Assembly (NCBI GenBank): GCA_029879555.1
Contig: JAOUQB010000062.1
Location: 1 to 9,572, forward strand
DNA from: Nitrospirota bacterium
GTDB taxonomy: Bacteria > Nitrospirota > Nitrospiria > Nitrospirales > UBA8639
DNA length: 9,572 nt
Direction of reading: 5' to 3'
Shown here: positions 1-6,100 of the stretch, piece after piece
How positions within the stretch are numbered: position 1 is the first letter of the stretch
Layout of the letters: every line of letters begins with the position of its first letter
Notes under the pieces: generated by a model
The model's database searches: none
Told to the model about the DNA's origin: nothing
The model's input: the letters and a program-made list of their open reading frames with translations, nothing else
Translations under genes and position numbers: made by a program

Positions 1-2
1 AA

Positions 3-1208
3 GATTCTTTGGGTCATTTCACGGAACCCCAAGATCCAGTCACTCCTCCTCCGGCTTCACCACCTAGTAGGCTTTCCCGATTTGGTCGCAAAACTCCACA
101 GGAATCTGCGACCCAAATTTTTCGCAATGTTCTTCGCCGAGATACTGATTCGGACGCAGGTCCCAGTACGCTCATTATTCGAACGGCCTTAAAGGAAGCC
201 TTTCACCAACGTTCCCGGCGATATGTGATCTTTTTGAGCGCCATTGGTCTGGTTGCGATATTTTTCGGGGGAGTGGCGTGGATTCAATACCTTAAAGTCG
301 AGGGCATGAAAGAAACGGCCTCTGAATTATTCTTTTCAATGAAATCGATGCAACTGGGATTATCCCAATTGGAAAATTTAGTCGTGGCCCAGCTTTCACC
401 CGATAAATTGCAAGAAATCTTGGCACGACGAGAGCAATTGCAAGCGATGGAAGAGAAGTATGAGCAGTTTTTAGAAAAAATTGGGGTGTATTCTTCGTCT
501 ACAAGCAAAGAAGATCGAGTTATTATGCGAATGGCCCGATTATTTGGCGAATGTGAAATCGGGATGCCCCCTGATTTTGTCCGGAAAGTCAAATCGTATA
601 TCAATAAATGGAAAACGACGGATCGATTGCCCAATTCCATTAAACTTGCAGAGAGTCGTGGGTATGGCCAGAAGGTTTCAAGAATTATGCTGGCCAATCA
701 TATGCCTCCCCAATTTTTCTATTTGGGACTTCAAGAGAGCAATTTCAATATTCGAGCGGTTGGCCCACCTACGCGTTTTGGCATTGCCAAAGGTCCTTGG
801 CAATTTATTCCTTCCACGGCCAGTGAATATGGTCTTCAAAATGGCCCGCTTGTGGCCTATGAGAAATATGACCCTCGAGATGAGCGCCATCATTTTGACA
901 AAGCGACTCAGGCTGCGGCCAAATATTTAAAACATATCTATAGTACCGAGGCCCAAGCGTCTGGTCTGTTGGTCATGGCTTCCTACAATTGGGGCCAAAC
1001 CCGTGTGCGCAAACTCATTCGCCAATTGCCTGAGAACCCGCGTGAGCGAAATTTTTGGGAATTGCTCAAACGTTTTACGATTCCCCAAGAAACCTATGAT
1101 TATGTTTTTTATATATTTTCTGCCGCAGTGATTGGGGAAAATCCAGCTCTCTTTGGATTTTCGTTTCAGAATCCATTGGATGATGTGGAAAGCAACGCTG
1201 ATTCTTGA
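3..1208 (+). CDS. Membrane-anchored lytic transglycosylase, SLT/GH23 family (5'-partial likely)
   Basis: Probably a peptidoglycan lytic transglycosylase that cleaves MurNAc-GlcNAc bonds in the periplasm. Counting from the TTG at 9 (399 aa), residues 1-70 are a Pro/Ser/Arg-rich, presumably cytoplasmic segment. One transmembrane helix lies at about 72-94, followed by a helical region at about 95-160 and the catalytic domain at about 225-375. The domain shows the family 1 motifs: LQESNFN with the expected catalytic Glu243, GPWQFIPSTASEYGL at 262-276, and ASYNWG at 324-329. The pattern resembles the MltD/Slt type. No LysM repeats are visible. The frame is still open at the left edge (codons GAT and TCT precede the TTG), and no ribosome binding site fits before the TTG, so the true start is probably outside the window. 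It converges on the sigma-54 activator gene, 66 nt away, and no convincing hairpin terminator lies between them. The enzyme class is secure; its cellular role is not. Confidence 0.88.
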   Translation, partial: DSLGHFTEPQDPVTPPPASPPSRLSRFGRKTPQESATQIFRNVLRRDTDSDAGPSTLIIRTALKEAFHQRSRRYVIFLSAIGLVAIFFGGVAWIQYLKVEGMKETASELFFSMKSMQLGLSQLENLVVAQLSPDKLQEILARREQLQAMEEKYEQFLEKIGVYSSSTSKEDRVIMRMARLFGECEIGMPPDFVRKVKSYINKWKTTDRLPNSIKLAESRGYGQKVSRIMLANHMPPQFFYLGLQESNFNIRAVGPPTRFGIAKGPWQFIPSTASEYGLQNGPLVAYEKYDPRDERHHFDKATQAAAKYLKHIYSTEAQASGLLVMASYNWGQTRVRKLIRQLPENPRERNFWELLKRFTIPQETYDYVFYIFSAAVIGENPALFGFSFQNPLDDVESNADS

Positions 1209-1274
1209 GAGGAAGGCAGGTCTTAGCACTCAGTCAACACAATACGCGGCTGCATTTTCGTCCCCTTGCATGGG

Positions 1275-2618
1275 TTATTGGCTTCTCCGTAATCCGTGTG
1301 GAGCTTCAATCCCATATTTTTTCATTTTGTAATAAATCGTTCCTCGGCTAACCTTTAACACTTCTGCGGCTTTTGTGGTGTCCCATTGATGTTGAGTGAG
1401 GACCTGCAGGAGCGCTTGTTTGCCCAGTGTTTCCAATGGGGCCTCATCGCTCTCGGTTTCAGGGGTGATCCAGGAAGCCATATCTTCTAAGAGCGTGGCT
1501 TTCTCAATGATCGGTGCTTGGGGTGCCCGAATCATGGCGCTGTAAATGGTATTTTCTAGTTGCCGAACATTCCCTGGCCAAGCCGCACTGGTCAGGAGTT
1601 CTAGGGCCTCGTCAGCGATAAGAGGTTGTTGGGGCAGGTCCATATCCGTTGAAAGTTTTTGAATGAAATGTGTGACCAATTGTGGAATGTCATCTTTTCG
1701 TTCACGGAGAGGAGGTAATTCTACCTGGACGACACGCAACCGAAAATAGAGATCCGGTCGAAATTCTTTTTGCTTGATGGCCTGCTCCAAATCACGGTTG
1801 GTGGCCGCCACAATCCGCACATCGATGGGGAATTCCTTTGCACTGCCAATTCGCATAATCGTTTTGTTTTGTAAAAATCGGAGGACCTTCGCTTGTGCGC
1901 TTAAACTGAGTTCGCCAATTTCATCGAGAAAAATGGTCCCTCCCGCGGCTTCTTCAATTTTGCCTTTTTTGGTATGTTGGGCGCTGGTAAAGGCCCCTTT
2001 TTCGTAGCCGAATAACTCACTTTCAATCAAATCTATTGGAATGGCTGCACAATTCACCGGAATATACACCTGCTGATTTCTGGAGCTCACTTCATGAATC
2101 GCTCTGGCGACCAGTTCTTTTCCTGTTCCATGTTCTCCTCGGATCAATATGGTGGCTCGACTGTTCCCGACATTTTGTATCAGTTGATACAATTTGAGCA
2201 TCGGTGGAGATTCCCCAATTAATCCAGAAAAATGTGCGGTCAATGCCCGGTCAGTTTGCGAACGATTTTCACCGGGTTTCTTTATCGTTTCAGGATGTAG
2301 CGGGGAGGGGATCGTCATGGTCTCGTCATCCCCGACATTCGCCAGCTGAATTTCAAATGGATAAATGGTAATTCGACATACCGAGGGTAAGAGCATTTCG
2401 CCTTCAACGCGATGATTATCCACTAATACCCCGTTCCGACTTTTATCAAATAGGGTGTGGCCATCACCTTTTTTTTCAATAATGGCTTCTAGCCGTGATA
2501 CATGAGGATTGGCTAATACCAGGTCATTATCTTCACTTCGTCCAATGGTGATGCGCGTTTTTGAAAAAATGGTTTTGTGAACTACCGCTGATCCCAAAAG
2601 AGTTTTTAATTCAATCAT
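1275..2618 (-). CDS. FHA domain-containing sigma-54-dependent transcriptional activator (AAA+, Fis HTH)
   Basis: Enhancer-binding protein that would remodel sigma-54 RNA polymerase by ATP hydrolysis. From the ATG at 2618 it has 447 aa. An FHA domain spans about 1-92 (GRSEDNDL 26-33, NPHVSR 37-42, SRNG 60-63), followed by a linker. The AAA+ domain spans about 130-370, with Walker A GEHGTGKE 161-168, Walker B GGTIFLDE 226-233, sensor I region VRIVAATNRDL 267-277, likely arginine fingers R287/R293, and sensor II WPGNVRQLEN 347-356. A Fis-type HTH lies at about 397-437. The sigma-54 contact loop reads GAFTSA (208-213) instead of GAFTGA. There is no response-regulator receiver; the FHA suggests control by Thr phosphorylation. 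The preceding kinase gene stops 4 nt upstream, so co-transcription and translational coupling are likely. An in-frame TTG at 2633 would add five residues; the ATG is preferred because the FHA fold starts immediately after it. Confidence 0.93.
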   Translation of the reverse strand: MIELKTLLGSAVVHKTIFSKTRITIGRSEDNDLVLANPHVSRLEAIIEKKGDGHTLFDKSRNGVLVDNHRVEGEMLLPSVCRITIYPFEIQLANVGDDETMTIPSPLHPETIKKPGENRSQTDRALTAHFSGLIGESPPMLKLYQLIQNVGNSRATILIRGEHGTGKELVARAIHEVSSRNQQVYIPVNCAAIPIDLIESELFGYEKGAFTSAQHTKKGKIEEAAGGTIFLDEIGELSLSAQAKVLRFLQNKTIMRIGSAKEFPIDVRIVAATNRDLEQAIKQKEFRPDLYFRLRVVQVELPPLRERKDDIPQLVTHFIQKLSTDMDLPQQPLIADEALELLTSAAWPGNVRQLENTIYSAMIRAPQAPIIEKATLLEDMASWITPETESDEAPLETLGKQALLQVLTQHQWDTTKAAEVLKVSRGTIYYKMKKYGIEAPHGLRRSQ

Positions 2619-2622
2619 ACGG

Positions 2623-5490
2623 TTACCACTCAATCTTTCCCCATTCTCCGTTTTTTTGGGGAATGGTTATGGTTGTTTCCCTAATAATGAAGTTCGGGGT
2701 GATGCTTTCCCCTTTCTGGTTAATCAGCTTATCAATGAACACTTTGGCAATAGCTTGTGTCTCAGAGGTGGAGATGATCTTTGTATGGGTCTCAATGGTT
2801 CGATAATTTTTGAACATCAGATCAAGATTGCGTCTTCGCGATTCACTCATTGCCGTCGTCAGAGTCAAATGCAAAAGATCGCGTCTTTCATAGGCCGCCG
2901 AAAAGTCATCTAAGATCTTTTTGAGAGCCTCCATGGTTTGAACCATTTGATTGTTTTGATCGGCCTCTGCTCGGCGCTTCTGTTCTTCCTGGGCTAGAGT
3001 TTGTTGGCGCTGCGCTTTTTCGGCCGCCAGCCGTTCGTGCTCAGCTCGTTGGGCGGCTTCTTTTTGTTTGGCCTCTTGAGCAGCCTTGGCCAAGCGAGCA
3101 GATTCAGCGGCTTTAGCTCGGCGTTTCTGTTCTTCTTGAGCCAGGGCTTGTTGGCGCTGTGCTTCTTCGGCCGCCAGGCGCAGCTGTTCGGCTTCTTTCT
3201 GGCGAGCTGCTTCAGTGGCCTTTTGAATTTTTTGTTTCTTCTCCTCCTCAGCAAGGCGCAGGGCTTTTTCCCGTTGCACCTCTGTATTCTCTGTAATCAT
3301 GGATTTCGTTGTCAGAATGAGAGCCTGAATTGTGAGTGATTGGGTTTGGAGTGCGTCCCAGGAGTCCGGCGGAAATGTCGTGAGGCTATTCGTGCTTTCC
3401 TTAAGGATGGCATCAAGTTTCTTAAAATCGGATTTTTGTGAGGAATCCAATTGAGGTTCTGAAAACTCTTGAAAGTCGGTCGTTTTTGTTTGAAGCGCTT
3501 GCCGTAATTTCTGTTGTCGGCTGGTTTCCCGGCTAAATACCGTTTGGGCCTTTTCCTGGATGGTTCGAAGATTTTCTTTGAGTGCGCTAAGTTTTTCATC
3601 ACTATTGGGATCTATGGTTAGATTATTTTGAATCGGTTTGATTTCAGACTGTATTGTTGTCAGATGCGTAGTGAATTCTTGAGTCGCTGCTTCAAAAGAT
3701 TTGACCATATCTTTAATTTCTCGGTCCAAAGCCTGGATCTCGGTTTTAAGGTTGGCAAATCGTGTGGTTGTGGTAGAGGTTGGAGTGGTTGGCTTCGGTG
3801 GTTTGGCCGGGGTGCTCTTCTTAGCCTGAATGATTTGTTTGGCTTGGTTGACGCGATCTTCTAGCCTGGCGAGTTGTGTCTGCAAGTCTTGTTGATGCGT
3901 GGCAAATGCAGTTTCAGACAGGCGTTGGGTTTTTTCTAAACCGCTAATTTTTTCCTCTAATTGTTCGTCCTGCTCTGGTGAGAGTCCCTCTTTTCTGAGT
4001 GTTTCTCCGTGTTTTCGAGAAACCGTGACAACCTCTTTACTGGCCGTCAAGGATTGAGTATGGGCCTCCACAAAGGTGTTTTGGTTGTTGCGTAATTCGG
4101 CGACTTCTTTCTGTGTCTTGCCAAGCCAATCCTGGGCCTTAGAATAGGGAGCTGGAATTTTTGTGTTTTCTATGTTTTCTTGCCAGGTGTGAAGGGTTGA
4201 AGAAAGTGACTGAAAGTCTTGGTCCATCTGACTTTGGGTCTTTGTGATGGTTTGAGTGGCTTGTTCCATGTTGGCCATGGCTGTTGAAAATGCCTCGTGT
4301 GGGACAGCTAGCGTTGGCGAATTGTGGTCTTTTTCGACCTGAGGTGGTTGACCTTCTTGTACAGGCCATTGGGAAATAATCAGGACGGCCAATATGGAAA
4401 TGGTTAGAATGCCAATGGCACTGAGTAATACTGTTCGAGTGTGGGATGGAGCCGGAGTGTCTGGGGGAGGGGGAGGAGGAGATGTTCCTTGATGTTCCGT
4501 TTGCGGTGGAGGACTGGCAGGCCCGGCAGGCCCGGGTGCCACGTTGGTCGTTTGAGTGGAAGCAAGAGGCTGATCTTTAGTAGCCACTTGAGTTACGGAT
4601 TCTTTATTTGTGGGAAAAGGGATCTCTGGTGAGAATATTGCTGTTTCCTCTGAATCAGGGTCAGAAGGAGTGAAGGTAAAATTTTCCGATTTCGTGATCG
4701 CTAGAATTTCATTGATATCGGTCAAGCGATCTTCAACACGTTGTTGAGTCATTTTTCTAATGAGATTTTGAATTTCTACAGGAATAGTTGAAGGAAACGT
4801 TAATGCTGGATTTTCTGCCCCAAAGGCTAATTTGGCAACGAGAGTTTGAGCAGGAATCCCCTTATAGGGCGTTTGCCCAGTTACAAGTTCGTACAGAAGA
4901 ATTCCAGCAGAATAGAGGTCTGTATGAGGACCGACCGCTTCGGCTCTCGCCTGTTCCGGCGCCATGTATTCTGGCGTTCCCATGACCGTCCCATCCACCG
5001 TCAGCGACGATTCACTAAATGCTGCCGCAATTCCAAAATCGGTTATTTTTACCTTCCCCTGTTGGTCAACTAAAATATTGGCCGGTTTAATATCGCGATG
5101 AATAATGCCCATATAATGGGCATAAGCCAATCCTTGAATGATTTGCGTGACCAGGAAAAGCCCCTCCTGGAGTGGAAGGGGACCACGATTACGAATGATT
5201 TGCTTGAGATCTTCACCTGGGAAGTATTCCATGACAATGCAATGGCTACTCTCTTCTTCTTCCACCGACCATATTCGAATAATATTACTGTGATCCAATT
5301 TGGCCATGGCCCAAGCCTCTCGTAAGAACCGTTGGGCAAAGGCGGGCTCTCCACTATATTGAGGGTGCAACATTTTAATGGCCACGTCGCGGCCAAGTTT
5401 GGTGTCGGTAGCCAGATAGATGGTTCCCATCCCGCCACAGGCAATTTCACGTTTTACTTGATACTTGTTTGAGAAGAATTTCTCGTTCAT
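2623..5490 (-). CDS. Transmembrane Hanks-type Ser/Thr protein kinase with coiled-coil ectodomain
   Basis: Predicted inner-membrane Ser/Thr kinase of 955 aa. The cytoplasmic kinase domain spans about 10-265: G-loop ACGGMG 17-22, Lys39 in VAIK, likely helix-C Glu58, HRDIKPAN 131-138, DFG 151-153, and GTPEYMAPE 171-179. It appears catalytically complete, although the first G-loop glycine is Ala17. A Pro-rich juxtamembrane stretch (about 317-350) precedes one transmembrane helix at about 353-374. The ectodomain (about 400-845) is Gln/Lys/Glu/Ala-rich coiled coil with a Thr/Pro break near 558-576, and ends in a TolA-like segment with an internal repeat. Residues about 848-955 form a compact domain ending in GEWGKIEW, resembling NTF2/SnoaL-like folds (tentative). 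Upstream in-frame TTG codons exist, the farthest at 5604. The ATG at 5490 is chosen because the kinase fold starts right after it and a good promoter lies between 5490 and 5604. No strong ribosome binding site precedes the ATG. The FHA-sigma-54 activator follows directly. Confidence 0.93.
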   Translation of the reverse strand: MNEKFFSNKYQVKREIACGGMGTIYLATDTKLGRDVAIKMLHPQYSGEPAFAQRFLREAWAMAKLDHSNIIRIWSVEEEESSHCIVMEYFPGEDLKQIIRNRGPLPLQEGLFLVTQIIQGLAYAHYMGIIHRDIKPANILVDQQGKVKITDFGIAAAFSESSLTVDGTVMGTPEYMAPEQARAEAVGPHTDLYSAGILLYELVTGQTPYKGIPAQTLVAKLAFGAENPALTFPSTIPVEIQNLIRKMTQQRVEDRLTDINEILAITKSENFTFTPSDPDSEETAIFSPEIPFPTNKESVTQVATKDQPLASTQTTNVAPGPAGPASPPPQTEHQGTSPPPPPPDTPAPSHTRTVLLSAIGILTISILAVLIISQWPVQEGQPPQVEKDHNSPTLAVPHEAFSTAMANMEQATQTITKTQSQMDQDFQSLSSTLHTWQENIENTKIPAPYSKAQDWLGKTQKEVAELRNNQNTFVEAHTQSLTASKEVVTVSRKHGETLRKEGLSPEQDEQLEEKISGLEKTQRLSETAFATHQQDLQTQLARLEDRVNQAKQIIQAKKSTPAKPPKPTTPTSTTTTRFANLKTEIQALDREIKDMVKSFEAATQEFTTHLTTIQSEIKPIQNNLTIDPNSDEKLSALKENLRTIQEKAQTVFSRETSRQQKLRQALQTKTTDFQEFSEPQLDSSQKSDFKKLDAILKESTNSLTTFPPDSWDALQTQSLTIQALILTTKSMITENTEVQREKALRLAEEEKKQKIQKATEAARQKEAEQLRLAAEEAQRQQALAQEEQKRRAKAAESARLAKAAQEAKQKEAAQRAEHERLAAEKAQRQQTLAQEEQKRRAEADQNNQMVQTMEALKKILDDFSAAYERRDLLHLTLTTAMSESRRRNLDLMFKNYRTIETHTKIISTSETQAIAKVFIDKLINQKGESITPNFIIRETTITIPQKNGEWGKIEW
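2963..3178 (-). repeat. Imperfect direct repeat inside the kinase ectodomain, period 147 bp
   Basis: Two copies of about 69 bp (2963-3031 and 3110-3178), offset by exactly 147 bp (49 codons), encode nearly the same peptide: AEEAQRQQALAQEEQKRRAK around residues 774-793 and AEKAQRQQTLAQEEQKRRAE around 823-842. The copies differ by scattered, mainly silent or conservative changes. They lie in the TolA-like Ala/Glu/Lys/Gln coiled coil. This looks like an internal duplication that lengthened a rod-like helix. Confidence 0.75.
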
Positions 5491-5500
5491 TTTCAATGAG

Positions 5501-5512
5501 AAATGTACATTT
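5501..5512. promoter_or_regulatory. 12-bp perfect palindrome in the kinase leader
   Basis: AAATGTACATTT is fully self-complementary and lies 11-22 nt upstream of the kinase ATG, just downstream of the predicted transcription start. The position would suit an operator that blocks transcription or translation. About two 12-bp palindromes are expected by chance in a window this size, so only its location makes it notable. Confidence 0.3.
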
Positions 5513-5527
5513 TTTTCCCTGGCGGGA

Positions 5528-5555
5528 AGTATAACTAAACCGTAGAAGAAAACAA
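5528..5555 (-). promoter_or_regulatory. Putative sigma-70-type promoter of the kinase-activator operon
   Basis: On the minus strand, TTGTTT (5555-5550) and TATACT (5533-5528) are separated by 16 nt. The -10 matches the consensus at 5 of 6 positions, the -35 at 3 of 6. Transcription would start near 5521, giving a leader of about 30 nt before the ATG at 5490. This excludes the far upstream TTG at 5604 as the start for transcripts from this promoter. On the plus strand the overlapping TATAAC (5530-5535) could act as a -10 for the micro-ORF at 5572. Confidence 0.5.
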
Positions 5556-5571
5556 GTAACCGGAGGTAATT

Positions 5572-5637
5572 ATGAAAAGTTCTGGGGAAGAATATGTGGG
5601 ACAACGCTATCAGCCTGGCCAGGTTGATAGCGTGTAA
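5572..5637 (+). CDS. Possible 21-residue micro-ORF with strong ribosome binding site
   Basis: An ATG at 5572 is preceded by GGAGGT (5562-5567) with 4 nt spacing, the best Shine-Dalgarno sequence seen in the window. It opens a 21-codon frame ending with TAA at 5635-5637. The peptide is hydrophilic (begins MKSSGEEYVGQRYQ, ends QVDSV), with no membrane segment or signal peptide. It reads against the kinase gene, and its last third lies inside a 30-bp inverted repeat, so translation and RNA folding would compete. A TATAAC at 5530-5535 is a possible -10, with no clear -35. It could be a real small protein, a leader peptide, or a remnant: VGQRYQ resembles the first residues of many bacterial kinase domains. 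Similarity to a known peptide is not recognised. Confidence 0.3.
   Translation: MKSSGEEYVGQRYQPGQVDSV
5604..5633. repeat. 30-bp near-perfect inverted repeat
   Basis: The arms ACGCTATCA (5604-5612) and TGATAGCGT (5625-5633) flank the core palindrome CCTGGCCAGG (5614-5623). Only the 5613/5624 pair is not Watson-Crick: G with T, which is a G-U pair in plus-strand RNA and an A-C mismatch in minus-strand RNA. It sits between the stop of the 66-residue gene and the kinase promoter. Neither side has a clean T-tract, so it is a poor intrinsic terminator. A protein-binding dyad or an RNA hairpin acting on plus-strand transcripts is more plausible. Confidence 0.7.
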
Positions 5638-5683
5638 ACACGTGGATCGAAGAAAGGAGATTTTGGAAGGAAGAGAGACCTGA

Positions 5684-5884
5684 TTAGGTTTCTAGGTAAA
5701 GACGGAGGGTGTTTTCCTGTCCGAGGGTGACATGGCCAGTTTTGCATTCTCCACTGAGCGAGCAGGTTCGTTTGATGGCGAGGACGACGGCGGGGCTTTC
5801 ATCGGAACGGTAAATCACATCTTCTATGCGAATTTCTACTGCCTTTTCTTGGTCTTCCTGGTCTAAATACTCCGCATTATTCAT
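5684..5884 (-). CDS. Small acidic hypothetical protein, 66 aa
   Basis: Not recognised. The 66-residue product is acidic in its N-terminal third and has no signal peptide or membrane helix, so it is presumably cytoplasmic. From about residue 16 on it alternates short hydrophobic stretches (AVEIRIEDVIY, SPAVVLAIKR, TLRLYLE), suggesting a small beta-rich fold. Two cysteines, C41 and C47 (CX5C), could bind metal or form a disulfide. The start at ATG 5884 is supported by AGGGG at 5895-5891 with 6 nt spacing; an in-frame TTG at 5890 lies too close to that site. It stands alone between the large Cache/NTPase gene (217 nt upstream) and the kinase, and has its own sigma-54-like promoter, so it is a candidate target of the activator encoded in this locus. 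Confidence 0.65.
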   Translation of the reverse strand: MNNAEYLDQEDQEKAVEIRIEDVIYRSDESPAVVLAIKRTCSLSGECKTGHVTLGQENTLRLYLET

Positions 5885-5890
5885 GAACAA

Positions 5891-5895
5891 CCCCT
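5891..5895 (-). promoter_or_regulatory. Ribosome binding site of the 66-aa gene
   Basis: AGGGG on the minus strand, 6 nt before ATG 5884. It decides the start in favour of this ATG over the TTG at 5890, which would have no spacer. Confidence 0.5.
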
Positions 5896-5938
5896 GGTTA
5901 AAAAAGAGAATTGGGTCAACTCTTACAGGTGAGAATAA

Positions 5939-5953
5939 CCAAGAATTGTGCCA
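5939..5953 (-). promoter_or_regulatory. Putative sigma-54 (-24/-12) promoter of the 66-aa gene
   Basis: Minus strand reads TGGCAC (5953-5948), five nt, then TTGG (5942-5939). The sigma-54 consensus is TGGCAC-N5-TTGC, so spacing is exact and only the final C at -12 differs (G instead). Transcription would begin near 5927, about 43 nt before the ATG at 5884, leaving room for the AGGGG ribosome binding site. The substitution at -12 weakens the call. A sigma-54 activator gene 3 kb away supports it. Confidence 0.5.
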
Positions 5954-5982
5954 TCTCCTGTTTCACAGAATCGGGCCAAAAT

Positions 5983-6013
5983 CCCTCATAAATCGAACAA
6001 TTTGATTATGGGG
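5983..6013. promoter_or_regulatory. Imperfect dyad upstream of the sigma-54-like promoter
   Basis: CATAAATC (5987-5994) and GATTATG (6004-6010) form inverted arms with one extra base, separated by 9 nt. C/G pairs two positions further out extend the symmetry. It lies about 30-60 bp upstream of the -24 element. Possible activator or regulator site; could be chance. Confidence 0.25.
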
Positions 6014-6074
6014 CTCCGGTAAGAAAAATCCACTCGGCAAGGTCTACCGCCTACCCGGGAAAAATTGATGCTGA

Positions 6075-6088
6075 CCGTTTGGAAACGG
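6075..6088. promoter_or_regulatory. CCGTTT-GG-AAACGG dyad, possible activator site or weak terminator
   Basis: Six-bp inverted arms flank a 2-nt centre, 13 nt past the stop codon of the large minus-strand gene. It is centred about 140 bp upstream of the -12 element at 5939, a typical distance for a sigma-54 activator binding site. A five-T run on the minus strand (6064-6060) starts 10 nt after the stem, which makes it at best a weak intrinsic terminator for the large gene. Confidence 0.3.
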
Positions 6089-6100
6089 GAAATGATCGTG

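Noticed and set aside
481..930. Plus-strand 149-codon ORF within the transglycosylase gene
   Set aside because: It lies in an alternative frame fully inside a gene with clear catalytic motifs; no independent coding evidence.
1209..1274. Convergent intergenic region as a bidirectional terminator
   Set aside because: No stem of useful length followed by a T-run was found on either strand.
3001..3339. Plus-strand ORF of 112 codons, Phe/Leu-rich, inside the kinase gene
   Set aside because: It is the antisense of the Lys/Glu/Gln/Ala-rich coiled-coil region, which naturally gives long hydrophobic open frames.
5491..5604. N-terminal extension of the kinase starting at TTG 5604
   Set aside because: The extension would precede a normal kinase domain start, contains a good promoter on the same strand, and begins inside the 30-bp inverted repeat. 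ATG 5490 is simpler. The extension does contain a hydrophobic stretch, which I take as chance translation of T-rich DNA.
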